Positions 46,280 through 55,596 of a DNA stretch of 56,997 nt are shown in pieces (positions within the stretch are counted from its first letter, which is position 1; each line of letters begins with the position of its first letter). Position numbers and translations under genes: made by a program. Below the pieces are notes generated by a model. The model worked only from the letters and a program-made list of their open reading frames with translations. It was not told the DNA's origin and ran no database searches. This DNA is from Enteractinococcus helveticum (GTDB lineage: Bacteria; Actinomycetota; Actinomycetes; Actinomycetales; Micrococcaceae): positions 1 through 56,997 of the forward strand of contig NZ_LXEY01000116.1 in the NCBI RefSeq assembly GCF_001657475.1. Direction: 5' to 3'.

Positions 46280-47310
46280 AGTCGTGCCTCCGGTTTCAGA
46301 TCACGGCCGAGCAGCAGCTGGGCGATATCGGTGATTTCGATGGTGCCGTTGACCACGGCATTGACGGCTTCAGAGATCGGCATTTCGATACCGACCGAGT
46401 GCGCCAGGGCGACCACCGCGCTGACGGATTTGATACCTTCGGCGGTTTGGCGCATCTGGGCCACGACTTCATCGGTGCTGTGGCCTTGGCCGTAGAGTTT
46501 GCCGGCGGTACGGTTGCGCGATAGCGGGGAGGCACAGGTGGCCACCAGGTCCCCCAGCCCGGCCAGTCCGGCCAGGGTGTCGGGATGGGCGCCAAGTGCA
46601 GAAGCCAGCCGGGTGGTTTCGGTCAGCCCGCGGGTAATGATCGAGGCTTTGGAGTTGTCGCCAAAACCTTGTCCATCGGTGAGGCCAACGGCCAGGGCGA
46701 TGATGTTTTTGACGACGCCGCCGATTTCTACGCCCACAACATCGGTGTTGCGATACGGGCGGAAGTAGGAAGACGCGGTCATGGCCGCGACCCATTCGGC
46801 GGTCGGATCGTATTCACAAGCCACCACGGTGGCGGTGGGTTCTTGGCGTGCGATTTCCTTGGCCAGGTTCGGGCCTGAGACGACCACGAATTGTTCGGGC
46901 GGCAGGTTGAGCTCTTCGGCAAAAACTTTGGACATCGTCGCCTGGGTTGAGCGTTCCAAGCCTTTGATCAACGAGACCAGGATGGCTTCGGAGTCGATGT
47001 GTTCGGCGACGTCGGCGATCGTCTGGCGGGCCTGTTGTGCCGGGACGGCGACGACGACCAGTTCGGCACCGGTGACCGCTTCTACGGCGTCACCGGTTGC
47101 GGTGATGGTCTCAGGGAGTTCAAGGTCGTCGAGGTATTCGCTGTTGAGGTGGTTGGTGTTGATGTCTTCAACAACCTCGTCGCGGCGTGCCCATAAGCGA
47201 ATATCGATGGCTTCTTCGCGCTCGGTTGCGGCGTCGGCTAAAACTTTGGCAAATGTCGTCCCCCACGACCCAGCACCAAGGATTGCCACGGTTACGTGAT
47301 CGGTGGTCAT
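46276..47310 (-). CDS. gpsA: Glycerol-3-phosphate dehydrogenase [NAD(P)+]
   Basis: The protein has 344 residues from ATG 47310 behind AAGGAG. VAILGAGSWGTTFAKVLA is the Rossmann site. VSGPNLAKEI, the VGVEIGGVVKNIIALAVG lysine region and GLAGLGDLVATC are GpsA signatures. It makes sn-glycerol 3-phosphate for phospholipids. It forms a plsC-gpsA-ddl operon. Confidence 0.97.
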   Translation of the reverse strand: MTTDHVTVAILGAGSWGTTFAKVLADAATEREEAIDIRLWARRDEVVEDINTNHLNSEYLDDLELPETITATGDAVEAVTGAELVVVAVPAQQARQTIADVAEHIDSEAILVSLIKGLERSTQATMSKVFAEELNLPPEQFVVVSGPNLAKEIARQEPTATVVACEYDPTAEWVAAMTASSYFRPYRNTDVVGVEIGGVVKNIIALAVGLTDGQGFGDNSKASIITRGLTETTRLASALGAHPDTLAGLAGLGDLVATCASPLSRNRTAGKLYGQGHSTDEVVAQMRQTAEGIKSVSAVVALAHSVGIEMPISEAVNAVVNGTIEITDIAQLLLGRDLKPEARL

Positions 47311-47319
47311 CGGGACTCC

Positions 47320-48027
47320 TTAGCGTTTTTGTGCCGGGTTATAGCGTTTCTCTGGTGGGGTTCCGCCGCGCAGCGGTGCCATCAGGTCGGTGATTTCTCC
47401 CATAACCTGTTCGGTTGCTGCGGCCAGATCCTTGGTTGTGACATGCTCCATGGCACGTAACCACTCAAGGTCAGATTCCGTGCCCACCCGGATGGCTGAA
47501 GTGCGCCGCGGGAAGACTTTGGGAACCTTAGCCCCTTTGGGGAGGGTCTCATGGACACCCCACTGACCGACCGGGATCACCGGTGCACCGGTGGATAGTG
47601 CCAGGCGTATCATACCGAGCCTACCAACCATGGGCCACATATCTGGGTCTTTGGTGGTCGTGCCTTCCGGATAGATAATGATCACGCCGTTTTCGCCCAG
47701 CACTTCTTCGGCCATCGTCAACGAGTCGACACTGCGTCCGGCGCGATCCACGGGGATCTGCTTCATCCAGGTCAGCGCTTTGCCGATGACTGGGGCCTCA
47801 AAGAGTTCTTTTTTGGCCAAGAAGTGCGGGATGCGTCCCGAAGAGTACACCATGTGTGCCACATAGAGTGGATCCAGGTGCGAGATGTGGTTTGCGGCGA
47901 GGATCATGCCGCTATCTGGCAGCTTTTCTTGGCCCTGCCAGTCGCGCCGCATCAGCAACATGTTCATGGGCAGCACGACAGATGCCGCGGTTGCGTACAC
48001 GGCACGCTGCCCCAGAGAATAGGACAC
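47320..48027 (-). CDS. plsC: 1-acyl-sn-glycerol-3-phosphate acyltransferase
   Basis: The protein has 235 residues from GTG 48027, with GGAG upstream. NHISHLD supplies the HxxxxD catalytic motif and YPEGTTT the substrate-binding one. An N-terminal hydrophobic stretch anchors it to the membrane. It makes phosphatidic acid and sits next to gpsA, which provides the backbone. A family assignment finer than PlsC-like is not possible. Confidence 0.94.
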   Translation of the reverse strand: MSYSLGQRAVYATAASVVLPMNMLLMRRDWQGQEKLPDSGMILAANHISHLDPLYVAHMVYSSGRIPHFLAKKELFEAPVIGKALTWMKQIPVDRAGRSVDSLTMAEEVLGENGVIIIYPEGTTTKDPDMWPMVGRLGMIRLALSTGAPVIPVGQWGVHETLPKGAKVPKVFPRRTSAIRVGTESDLEWLRAMEHVTTKDLAAATEQVMGEITDLMAPLRGGTPPEKRYNPAQKR

Positions 48028-48046
48028 TGAGAGAGGTCTCCAGGAG

Positions 48047-49375
48047 TTATTTAACTTTGATGGGGATTTCGATATCTGCGCCGAGGCCTTCGAGTTTTTC
48101 GAAGAACTTTTCGTAACCGCGATTGATCACGTCAATACCGGTGGCGCGTGAGGTGCCCTTGGCAGCCAGTGCTGCCAGTACGTGGGAGAAGCCACCGCGC
48201 AAATCAGGAATGGTGAAGTCGGTACCGGTCAGTTCTGCTGGCCCGGAGATCACAGCCGAGTGCAGGAAGTTGCGCTGGCCGAAACGGCACGGCACCGAAC
48301 CCAGGCATTCGCGGTGTAGCTGGATGGAGGCACCCATGCGGATCAGGGCGTCGGTGAAGCCAAAGCGGTTTTCGTACACGGTCTCGTGCACAATGGACAC
48401 GCCTTCGGCCTGAGTCAACGCGACAACCAATGGTTGTTGCCAGTCGGTCATAAATCCTGGGTGTACATCGGTTTCTAATACCAGCGGGTTGAGGTCTGCT
48501 CCCCCACGCCAGAACCGGATGCCGGCGTCGGATACTTCAAAATCGCCGCCGATTTTACGGTAGACGTTCAAAAACGCGGTCAGATCACGCTGGGTTGCTC
48601 CTTCGACGTAGATATCGCCGTCGGTGACCATGGCTGCGGTGGCCCAAGAAGCGGTTTCGTTACGGTCATTGAGTGCGGTGTGGTTGTAGCCACCCAGTTC
48701 CGGGACACCTTCAATGCGGATGGTCCGGTCAGTCTGGACGGTGATGATCGCACCCATTTTTTGCAGCACGTGGATCAGATCATGGATCTCTGGTTCCACG
48801 GCGGCACCTTTGAGTTCGGTGATGCCATCGGCTTTGACTGCGGTCAGCAGCACCTGCTCAGTTGCGCCCACCGATGGGTAGGGCAGCTCGAGTTTAGCGC
48901 CGGTCAGACGGTACGGAGCGCGAATGTAGGTACCGCCGGGTTCTTTGGAAACTTCGGCACCGAATTGACGCAGGACGTCTAAGTGGTAATCGATTGGGCG
49001 GTCGCCAATTTTGCAACCCCCGAGGTCTGGAATGAAGGCGGCACCAATGGCGTGCATCAGTGGACCACAAAACAGAATCGGGATGCGCGAGTCTCCGGCA
49101 AAAGCATCGATTTCCGCGTTATTTGCGATTTTCAGTCCGGAAGGATCCATATAGATCTCGCCGGCTTCTTTGTTGTGCTCAACAACGACCCCGTGTAACC
49201 GGAGCAGACCGGTGACTACTTCAACGTCCTTGATTTCTGGAACGTTGCGGATCACCGATGGTTTGGAGCCCAGTAAGGCGGCGACCATCGCTTTGGGGAC
49301 CAGGTTTTTGGCACCGCGAACGGTGACGGACCCCTTGAGAGGTTTTCCTCCGTGAATGGTCAACACGTTAGACAT
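48047..49375 (-). CDS. murA: UDP-N-acetylglucosamine 1-carboxyvinyltransferase
   Basis: The protein has 442 residues. ATG 49375 is preferred: it begins MSNVLTIHGGKPLKG, and GGAGGGT lies 11 bases upstream. The catalytic cysteine is Cys121 in GGCKIGDRPID. RGAKNLVPKAMVAAL is the family start. This is the first committed step of peptidoglycan synthesis and the target of fosfomycin. It shares UDP-GlcNAc with the WecB pathway. Confidence 0.97.
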   Translation of the reverse strand: MSNVLTIHGGKPLKGSVTVRGAKNLVPKAMVAALLGSKPSVIRNVPEIKDVEVVTGLLRLHGVVVEHNKEAGEIYMDPSGLKIANNAEIDAFAGDSRIPILFCGPLMHAIGAAFIPDLGGCKIGDRPIDYHLDVLRQFGAEVSKEPGGTYIRAPYRLTGAKLELPYPSVGATEQVLLTAVKADGITELKGAAVEPEIHDLIHVLQKMGAIITVQTDRTIRIEGVPELGGYNHTALNDRNETASWATAAMVTDGDIYVEGATQRDLTAFLNVYRKIGGDFEVSDAGIRFWRGGADLNPLVLETDVHPGFMTDWQQPLVVALTQAEGVSIVHETVYENRFGFTDALIRMGASIQLHRECLGSVPCRFGQRNFLHSAVISGPAELTGTDFTIPDLRGGFSHVLAALAAKGTSRATGIDVINRGYEKFFEKLEGLGADIEIPIKVK

Positions 49376-49476
49376 ATTGGCTTCTACCCTCCATACCTCG
49401 TAATACGAGGTTGCTCGCAAACCACCGGTGGTGCGCTCAGATTCTTGGTAACGCTCTATATTGTAAGCGACGAAGC

Positions 49477-50091
49477 CTAAACCTCTGAAAGTTTGGCCGG
49501 GAGCGTTTTCGGTTTGAAGCTTGGTCGGGTCTTCTCAAACTCGGTGATATCTGCTTCGTTTCGCAGCGTCAGACCGATGTCATCCAGGCCTTCCATCAGC
49601 CGCCAGCGGGTGTAGTCATCGATCTGGAAACGAGTCGAAATTGATCCACATTCGATCAGTCGATTTTCCAGATCCACGGTGATTTCAGCACCTGGATTAT
49701 TTTCCAGTTCTTTCCAGATGACTTCGACATCTGCCTGCTCGACTTGTGCAGCCACCAAACCCTGTTTGCCGGAGTTGGAACGGAAAATATCACCAAAGCG
49801 AGCCGAGATGACCGCTTTGAAGCCGTAGTCGCGCAGCGCCCAGACGGCGTGTTCACGCGAGGAACCGGTCCCAAAGTCCGGGCCTGCAACTAACACAGTG
49901 CCCTGAGAGTAGGGTTCTTTATTCAAAATGAAATCTTCATCGTTACGCCAGCGGGAGAACAACGCGTCCTCGAAACCGGTCTTGGTGATGCGCTTGAGAA
50001 AGTGTGCCGGGATGATCTGGTCGGTATCAACGTTGGATGCGCGAAGTGGAACGCCCACACCTGTGTGCGTTACGAATTTTTCCAATGACAT
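49477..50091 (-). CDS. leuD: 3-isopropylmalate dehydratase small subunit
   Basis: The protein has 204 residues with AAAGAGG upstream. Its swivelling aconitase domain begins [20 protein letters not shown], and [14 protein letters not shown] and NSGKQGLVA follow. It pairs with LeuC, encoded 33 bases upstream, in leucine synthesis. Confidence 0.97.
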   Translation of the reverse strand: MSLEKFVTHTGVGVPLRASNVDTDQIIPAHFLKRITKTGFEDALFSRWRNDEDFILNKEPYSQGTVLVAGPDFGTGSSREHAVWALRDYGFKAVISARFGDIFRSNSGKQGLVAAQVEQADVEVIWKELENNPGAEITVDLENRLIECGSISTRFQIDDYTRWRLMEGLDDIGLTLRNEADITEFEKTRPSFKPKTLPAKLSEV

Positions 50092-50124
50092 AAAATTGTG
50101 CCTCTTTCGTATCGTGGGTGCAGG

Positions 50125-51573
50125 TTAGTTCGGTGCAACGATGTAGTCGGTGATGCCCAGATCCGATGGGGACGACAGCGTACCGCGCACTGCGGTGGCT
50201 GCTGCGACCACCGGGGACACCAGGTGGGTGCGGCCACCTTTGCCCTGGCGACCTTCGAAGTTGCGATTCGAGGTGGATGCAGCGCGTTCGCCTGGCTCCA
50301 GCTGGTCCGGGTTCATACCCAAGCACATCGAGCAGCCAGCAAAACGCCAGTCTGCGCCGAATTCCTTGAAGATCTTATCCAGGCCTTCTTCCTCGGCCTG
50401 CAAGCGGACCTGCATTGAACCTGGTACGACCATCATGCGCACGTTGTCGGCTTTTTCTCGGCCCTGAATGACAGCGGCCGCCATGCGTAAGTCTTCGATG
50501 CGGGCATTGGTACACGAACCCAAGAACACGGTATCGACCGTAATGTCTTTCATCGGGGTACCGGCTTCTAGGCCCATGTATTCCAGTGCACGTTCCGCAG
50601 CAGTCTTATCCGATGGATCATCGAAATCTTCTGGTCCAGGTACAGCATCTGACAGGAACACACCCTGGCCAGGGTTGGTACCCCAGGTGACGAATGGTTC
50701 CAGTTCATCGGCGTCGATGGTGATCTCCGCGTCGAATTGTGCACCATCATCGGTGCGCAGCGACTTCCAGTACTCAACAGCGTCGTCCCAGTCCTGGCCT
50801 TCTGGCGAGTGTGGGCGGCCCTTGAGGTATTCAAAGGTGGTGTCATCCGGTGCGATCATGCCAGCGCGAGCGCCTGCTTCGATCGACATGTTACAGATGG
50901 TCATGCGCGCTTCCATCGACAGCGCTTCGATAGCCTCGCCACGGTATTCCAGCACGTAACCCTGACCGCCACCGGTACCAATTTTGGCGATCACAGCCAG
51001 GATAATGTCCTTGGAGGAAACTCCTGGCTTCAGTGCGCCGGTGACGTTAATGGCCATGGTTTTGAATGGCATCATCGGCAGGGTCTGGGTGGCCAGCACG
51101 TGTTCAACTTCCGAGGTGCCAATACCAAAGGCCAGTGCACCAAAAGCACCGTGGGTGGAGGTGTGCGAGTCACCACAGACAACAGTGGTACCTGGCTGGG
51201 TTAAACCGAGCTGTGGGCCAACGACGTGCACGATGCCCTGTTCGGCGTCGCCCAGTGAGTGCAGGCGAATGCCAAATTCTTGGGCGTTGGTTCGCAATGC
51301 GTCAACCTGTTTGCGCGAGGTTGGCTCGGCGATCATCTCGTTGATGTTCATGGTTGGGACATTGTGGTCTTCAACGCCAATGGTCAGATCGGGGCGGCGC
51401 ACTGGGCGGCCAGCCAAACGCAGACCTTCAAAAGCCTGCGGGGAAGTTACCTCATGCACCATGTGTAGGTCGATGTAGAGCAGGTCAGGGGTCTGGACGT
51501 CGCCCTGTTTTTCTCCTTCAACGACAATGTGGTCTGCCCACACTTTTTCTGCCAAAGTTCGTGGCGTACTCAT
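50125..51573 (-). CDS. leuC: 3-isopropylmalate dehydratase large subunit
   Basis: The protein has 482 residues. ATG 51573 ([12 protein letters not shown]) is chosen over the longer open frame because it follows AGGA and matches family starts. [33 protein letters not shown] and [13 protein letters not shown] hold the 4Fe-4S cysteines. It is divergent from the IclR regulator, with a shared operator candidate between them. Confidence 0.97.
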   Translation of the reverse strand: MSTPRTLAEKVWADHIVVEGEKQGDVQTPDLLYIDLHMVHEVTSPQAFEGLRLAGRPVRRPDLTIGVEDHNVPTMNINEMIAEPTSRKQVDALRTNAQEFGIRLHSLGDAEQGIVHVVGPQLGLTQPGTTVVCGDSHTSTHGAFGALAFGIGTSEVEHVLATQTLPMMPFKTMAINVTGALKPGVSSKDIILAVIAKIGTGGGQGYVLEYRGEAIEALSMEARMTICNMSIEAGARAGMIAPDDTTFEYLKGRPHSPEGQDWDDAVEYWKSLRTDDGAQFDAEITIDADELEPFVTWGTNPGQGVFLSDAVPGPEDFDDPSDKTAAERALEYMGLEAGTPMKDITVDTVFLGSCTNARIEDLRMAAAVIQGREKADNVRMMVVPGSMQVRLQAEEEGLDKIFKEFGADWRFAGCSMCLGMNPDQLEPGERAASTSNRNFEGRQGKGGRTHLVSPVVAAATAVRGTLSSPSDLGITDYIVAPN

Positions 51574-51664
51574 GAGAGGTGTTCCTACTTTCTTCCGATC
51601 AAAAAGTCCTCGTGCTGTTAATCTCGCACTTGAAGGAATAATTTGCCAAGGAGACGTCAAGTGT

Positions 51665-51681
51665 GTCTCAATAGGTGAGAC
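51665..51681 (+). promoter_or_regulatory. Candidate operator between leuC and the IclR gene
   Basis: GTCTCA-N5-TGAGAC is a perfect 6-bp inverted repeat in the 156-base divergent region. IclR proteins of the NdgR/LtbR group bind palindromes in the leuCD promoter, so this is a likely site. On the minus strand TTGACG lies close by and may be part of the leuC promoter. Confidence 0.55.
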
Positions 51682-51729
51682 GACGATATCACAGTTTGAA
51701 ATATTTGGCAGATTGGCTGAGGTGCCCGC

Positions 51730-52446
51730 ATGGACAATCCATCAGGTGTTGGAGTGATTGACCGCTCGATAAGAATCCTAACGCGGCTCGAGGAAGGACC
51801 CGCCACACTGCTGGAATTAGTCGAGGCTACCGGTATCGCCCGCCCCACGGTTCACCGCCTGGCGGCCGCGCTGATTCATCACCGGATTGTCGCCCGGGAT
51901 GAAATGTCGCGCTATGTCTTAGGCAAACGTCTCAATGAGCTAGCCACCGCCGCCGGCACAGATCGCTTGACGAGCCTGGCCGAGCCGGTGTTGAACTGGT
52001 TGCGTGAGACCACCGGTGAGTCGGCCCAGATCTTCCGGGCCTATGGCCAAAGCCGCGTCTGTGTGGCCTCGGTTGAACGGCCTATTGGCCTGCGGGACTC
52101 GATCCCGGTGGGTACCGAGTTCTCGATGAAGGCCGGCTCGGCGGCCCAGGTGCTGCTGGCCTGGCAAGACCACCTCTCGTTGGCTGGCGGACTCCAAGAG
52201 GCGGCGTTTTCTTCTGCGACCCTGGCTTCGGTGCGTCGTCGGGGCTGGGCGCAATCGGTCGGCGAGCGCGAAGCCGGTGTGGCTTCGGTGTCTGCTCCGG
52301 TGCGCAATGGGCAGGGCCCGGTAATTGCTGCGCTCTCAATTTCAGGACCGGTTGAGCGTCTGACCCGCAATCCTGGCCGCTATCACGGTTCCACCGTGGT
52401 CACTGCGGCGAATCGACTGAGCAAGATCATCGAGTACGAAGGCTAG
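51730..52446 (+). CDS. IclR-family regulator, probably of leuCD (NdgR/LtbR type)
   Basis: The protein has 238 residues. An N-terminal winged helix-turn-helix (about 9-62: [22 protein letters not shown]) is followed by an IclR effector domain (about 75-235). Divergence from leuCD is the conserved setting of LtbR in corynebacteria and NdgR in streptomycetes, which control leucine genes and wider amino-acid metabolism. The effector is not evident. Confidence 0.93.
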   Translation: MDNPSGVGVIDRSIRILTRLEEGPATLLELVEATGIARPTVHRLAAALIHHRIVARDEMSRYVLGKRLNELATAAGTDRLTSLAEPVLNWLRETTGESAQIFRAYGQSRVCVASVERPIGLRDSIPVGTEFSMKAGSAAQVLLAWQDHLSLAGGLQEAAFSSATLASVRRRGWAQSVGEREAGVASVSAPVRNGQGPVIAALSISGPVERLTRNPGRYHGSTVVTAANRLSKIIEYEG

Positions 52447-52542
52447 AAATACTGACCGGTGACCTCCGGGTTACAGGACAAGGCGGTCGCTTGCTATAGC
52501 ACTATCTTCACAGCCCTACGTTTTCGGTGTTGAATAAATTAC

Positions 52543-52558
52543 TGACGGCATCCCGTCA
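52543..52558 (-). terminator. Possible terminator of the membrane-protein unit
   Basis: TGACGG-CATC-CCGTCA is a perfect 6-bp stem with a 4-nt loop, about 8 bases past the stop of the small Cys-rich frame. On the minus strand it is followed by GTAATTTATT, a weak T-rich stretch. The rest of 52447-52566 shows nothing else; no tRNA is visible. Confidence 0.35.
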
Positions 52559-52566
52559 ATGCTGTA

Positions 52567-52728
52567 TCATGCTTTTCGGCGACCGCACCGGAGGCATATA
52601 TTATTACTTGTCACCCCCGGGCAAGGGCAGTTACACACAGGATTATACTGAGTCATCATTTCCGAGACTCGGCTGAGACCATCAATCGAAAGCCTCGCAC
52701 AGAAGCATCCATGAGCTGGTTGTATCAT
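52567..52728 (-). CDS. Possible small Cys-rich protein (zinc-knuckle-like)
   Basis: The frame has 53 codons from ATG 52728, 14 bases past the stop of the membrane-protein gene, with AGGGTGG upstream. The sequence has CFC early and CNCPCPG-x6-CLRCG near the end, a spacing that could bind zinc. It resembles no family known to me. The frame is open further 5' inside the upstream gene, so chance cannot be excluded. If real it is co-transcribed with the membrane protein. Confidence 0.35.
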   Translation of the reverse strand: MIQPAHGCFCARLSIDGLSRVSEMMTQYNPVCNCPCPGVTSNNICLRCGRRKA

Positions 52729-52742
52729 CAGGTACCACCCTT

Positions 52743-53258
52743 TCAGACGGCTACTCCAAATATAAGGCCAGACATCAATAAAATAGTTGCTACGGCCATG
52801 AAAGAGAATCCCCACAAGAGTAATGCAGCCAGGTTCTTATTACTCTTATTTCTTTCGGAGATTTCTGCTCTTTTCATACTAATCAATTTGATATCCATCG
52901 CTACGGGTTCCACTGCCAGTGGCGAGTCCGAAAAATTTGCGAACTCATCATAGAGCTTGCCGATATTGAGAGTGAGTGGATTTTTTGGAGTCATCGCAAT
53001 TAGAGATGCCAGCAGACCCAACGAAGAGCTGCACACTGCAAGAACAATCAATAAATTCTTGGTACCTCCAAGTGCTTGGATACCAGCGGCGATGACGATG
53101 CTACAAGCTACGGCGATGAAAGACGCCCTATTCTCCAAATTCCTGGATCTCGCGATGCTTTCTTGACGAGCAACATTAATCTCTTCATGTAATCTGCGCA
53201 AATACTCGTCTTGAGTATCCGAAGCATCGTCAATCTGTTTCGAGGCTTTTCTCTTCAA
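52743..53258 (-). CDS. Small membrane protein, three TM helices, SLATT/Pycsar-effector-like
   Basis: The protein has 171 residues. TTG 53258 is the only usable start codon after the preceding stop, with GAAGAAG a few bases upstream. Residues 1-44 are a charged helix (DEYLRRLHEEINVARQ). Two closely spaced TM helices (about 46-64 and 69-90) and a third near the C-terminus (about 144-168) follow. A helical N-terminus plus a TM hairpin recalls SLATT and Pycsar TM effectors of nucleotide-signalled defence, but no cyclase gene is adjacent and the match is only in outline. The DNA is AT-rich and inserted between the IclR gene and thiL. A good promoter lies upstream. Confidence 0.65.
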   Translation of the reverse strand: MKRKASKQIDDASDTQDEYLRRLHEEINVARQESIARSRNLENRASFIAVACSIVIAAGIQALGGTKNLLIVLAVCSSSLGLLASLIAMTPKNPLTLNIGKLYDEFANFSDSPLAVEPVAMDIKLISMKRAEISERNKSNKNLAALLLWGFSFMAVATILLMSGLIFGVAV

Positions 53259-53364
53259 GAGTCTTCTTCGGAACGAGGCTACGGCGGAAGATATATGTCT
53301 CTTAGAACCACGTAGAGAAAGAATGGCGTTTCCTTCCGCTTCACCTTATTCACCAGCAGAATAC

Positions 53365-53392
53365 GTCATAGATTGAAAAAACACTGTGTCAA
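53365..53392 (-). promoter_or_regulatory. Promoter of the small membrane-protein gene
   Basis: On the minus strand TTGACA (53387-53392), a 16-base spacer and TATGAC (53365-53370) make a near-consensus sigma70-type promoter. Transcription would start near 53358, leaving a leader of about 100 bases before TTG 53258. Such a good match is rare elsewhere in this window. Confidence 0.6.
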
Positions 53393-53494
53393 TACTGTCT
53401 ATATATCTTTGAACTTGTCAGATTTGTAGTCAAGAGTTCAGAGCTCGCTTTTACAGCCCACAGCATTTTCTTACCCGACCAATAACTTTGGAGC

Positions 53495-54484
53495 TTAGAA
53501 GTGATCCCAGCCGGTGATCTTCGGGCGCTCTTGGGGTTCATGGGTCAATTGGCCAATGACCTGCCATCCTGCTGGCACGTCACGTTCGGGGTTCAGCACA
53601 GCTAAGAGTCCGTAATCCTCTCCCCCGGTGAGCACCCACTGTGTCGCATCGGCCTCATAGCGATCGGCTATCGGTTGCAGCCGTGCGGCTCTGCGTGCCA
53701 CCCAGTCTGGATCAATGTGGGCATACAGGTTATTGGCTGCTGCCAGCCGGTCGGCGTCGGTATAAATACTGTCGGAGACGTCCATCATTGCCGAGACGAT
53801 GCCCGCAACCTGTGGTCCTTGGTCTAGTGGCGGACGTGGGCGCAGGAAGAGCCGCAGCGCTTGCAGCTCATCGCGGCCCAGCTGGCTGTGGTCCCCCTGG
53901 GAAGCGACCATAAATCCGGCGTGAGACATCCCCACATTGCCGGTATGAATCAGCTGAAAGCCTGCGACATTTTCGGAGGCGGATCGCAGCACCGGATCGG
54001 CCACGAGATTGGCGGTTGCGGTGATCGCCGTGGCGAGCGTATTAGCCCGGGTGAGATCCCCACCGGAGATCACCGTCTGGGGTGCACCCAGCCAGTGGCA
54101 CGCATTGGCAATCCCGCGACCAAAGTGAAACACCCACGCCGCAGGCGTAGTCGTCGGCATAGCCAAAGCCACGCTGACCGATGAGGTCACCGCACCCATA
54201 GCGTTCATATCTGAGAGGTTTTGTGCGGCAAGTTTCCAGCCGGTGGAATATCCATTGTCGGTAATGCCGGAGGGCCAATCGCGCAAGAAGTGGTGGCCTT
54301 CGTTCATGGCGTCGGTAGCGATGACGAAATTGCCGCCGGGTGCGGGGATGACGGCGGCGTCGTCGCCCGGTCCGATGACACCCTCGCCGCTGGTGAGGCG
54401 CTGATAGCTGGTGTGCAGCAGTTGCAGGATGCCGGCCTCGCCGAGTTCGCCGACGGTGGTGTGGTGCTCCAGTGATGAACGCAT
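53495..54484 (-). CDS. thiL: Thiamine-monophosphate kinase
   Basis: The protein has 329 residues from ATG 54484; a 5' ATG at 54544 adds 20 residues of low likelihood. GPGDDAAVIPAPGG is the metal/ATP motif, then DAMNEGHHF (a variant of DxxxEGxHF) and LTGGEDYGLLAVL. It phosphorylates thiamine phosphate to thiamine pyrophosphate. No Shine-Dalgarno is obvious. Confidence 0.95.
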   Translation of the reverse strand: MRSSLEHHTTVGELGEAGILQLLHTSYQRLTSGEGVIGPGDDAAVIPAPGGNFVIATDAMNEGHHFLRDWPSGITDNGYSTGWKLAAQNLSDMNAMGAVTSSVSVALAMPTTTPAAWVFHFGRGIANACHWLGAPQTVISGGDLTRANTLATAITATANLVADPVLRSASENVAGFQLIHTGNVGMSHAGFMVASQGDHSQLGRDELQALRLFLRPRPPLDQGPQVAGIVSAMMDVSDSIYTDADRLAAANNLYAHIDPDWVARRAARLQPIADRYEADATQWVLTGGEDYGLLAVLNPERDVPAGWQVIGQLTHEPQERPKITGWDHF

Positions 54485-54602
54485 GAGTTCTAGGGTACTC
54501 AACCTTATAACCCTTGCGCGCCGATGGATGGCCGGGTGGGACATGCCGGTTTTGACCGGCGGCTAGTCGTGGCGGTCGTGGTGCGGCCAGTAAGATAATG
54601 CC

Positions 54603-55082
54603 ATGGATGCTTCAACGACACGTCGGCTGGCGGCCTATGGATTATGTGTGCGCGATAGTGCGGTGCTGCTGGTGCAGGCCAAACACCACGATGGCTCCCG
54701 ATCATGGACGCTACCCGGTGGTGGCGTGGAGCCGTTAGAAGATCCGTTCGATACGGTGATCCGAGAGTTTACTGAGGAAACCGGGTATACCGCCGCTGTT
54801 CAACGGCTGCTGGGTGTTGATTCCCGAGTGATTCCGGCCGGTGAATCCTGGCGCGGTCAACCGCACCAGAACATTGGGATTTTCTACCAGGTGCAGGTGC
54901 TTGGTGGGAGGCTGCGTCAAGAACTCAATGGTGACACGTTGGATCCCACCTGGATCAGCCTGGATGCGGTAGCCGAGCTGGAGCGCTCGTCGCTAGTGGA
55001 TGTGGGACTGCGGCTGCTGCATGACCAGCCGGTGACCGGGCATGTTGCTCCGGTGCCGATCGGTGGCCCGGTCCGGCACTAA
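54603..55082 (+). CDS. NUDIX hydrolase
   Basis: The protein has 159 residues. The Nudix box GGGVEPLEDPFDTVIREFTEETGY-type helix (residues about 39-62) is complete, including the REx2EE metal ligands. The substrate is unknown; the short chain and absence of extra domains allow an 8-oxo-dGTP or nucleotide-sugar hydrolase. ATG 54603 has no Shine-Dalgarno and a GATAAT box lies just upstream, so it may be leaderless. It is divergent from thiL. Confidence 0.92.
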   Translation: MDASTTRRLAAYGLCVRDSAVLLVQAKHHDGSRSWTLPGGGVEPLEDPFDTVIREFTEETGYTAAVQRLLGVDSRVIPAGESWRGQPHQNIGIFYQVQVLGGRLRQELNGDTLDPTWISLDAVAELERSSLVDVGLRLLHDQPVTGHVAPVPIGGPVRH

Positions 55083-55280
55083 TGCACCCGCTCGCCATTT
55101 CGTTGTCGATATGAGGTCGATATCTTAGAAACACACTCCAAAGTGAATGTCTCAAAAACGTCTCCATGAACTGGCATCTGCAACTCAACGGGCATGTGAT
55201 TGAGCGGCCAATATTTCATGAGCCAATTCAGAGCCCGATCGACCAGGCAGGACAACATGCTGGTGAGCCATAAAACACAG
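55083..55280. other. Spacer between the NUDIX gene and the toxin-antitoxin pair
   Basis: No family was recognised in 198 bases. A 36-codon plus-strand frame beginning ATGAACTGGCATCTG near 55167 might be debris of a mobile gene, but nothing supports it. No terminator for the convergent NUDIX and antitoxin genes is clear. Confidence 0.4.
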
Positions 55281-55589
55281 TTAAGCGTCTTCCCTCATGG
55301 CAGGTCGAACAGTTCGGTCGATTGCTTTTTCAAGAGGGGCAATATGAAGTTCAAGGTTGACCCCCAGGACATAGAGAGTCCTTGCCAAATTGCGCACGGT
55401 GATATTCCGCTCGCCGGCCAGCCGTGCCGTAATTTCACTTTTAGAAACTTGGAGTCTTTCAGCCAGCTGGGTTCGCGTCATGCCGCTGCGTTCGAGGGCT
55501 TCGGCGATGAGCTCGCTGGCATCGATCATCGCGGCCTCCTCGGCGAAAACCGCTTCGAATGCTTCGCTTTCATTTCCGAAAATAGCCAT
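55281..55589 (-). CDS. Antitoxin, XRE-type helix-turn-helix (HigA-like)
   Basis: The protein has 102 residues from ATG 55589, with GAGGAG inside the toxin tail. The helix-turn-helix lies at about 37-76 (MTRTQLAERLQVSKSEITARL). It lies seven bases after the toxin stop, giving the toxin-first order of HigBA systems. It should neutralise the toxin and repress the operon through the palindrome at 55968. Confidence 0.85.
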   Translation of the reverse strand: MAIFGNESEAFEAVFAEEAAMIDASELIAEALERSGMTRTQLAERLQVSKSEITARLAGERNITVRNLARTLYVLGVNLELHIAPLEKAIDRTVRPAMREDA

Positions 55590-55596
55590 TGGTCAA

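Noticed and set aside
52447..52566. Possible tRNA downstream of the IclR gene, where some relatives carry one
   Set aside because: No acceptor stem, T-loop GTTC or anticodon arm pattern could be assembled in the interval.
52729..52815. Longer version of the Cys-rich frame starting inside the membrane-protein gene
   Set aside because: The upstream part overlaps the TM3-coding region of the better-supported gene; only the downstream ATG has a ribosome-site-like sequence.
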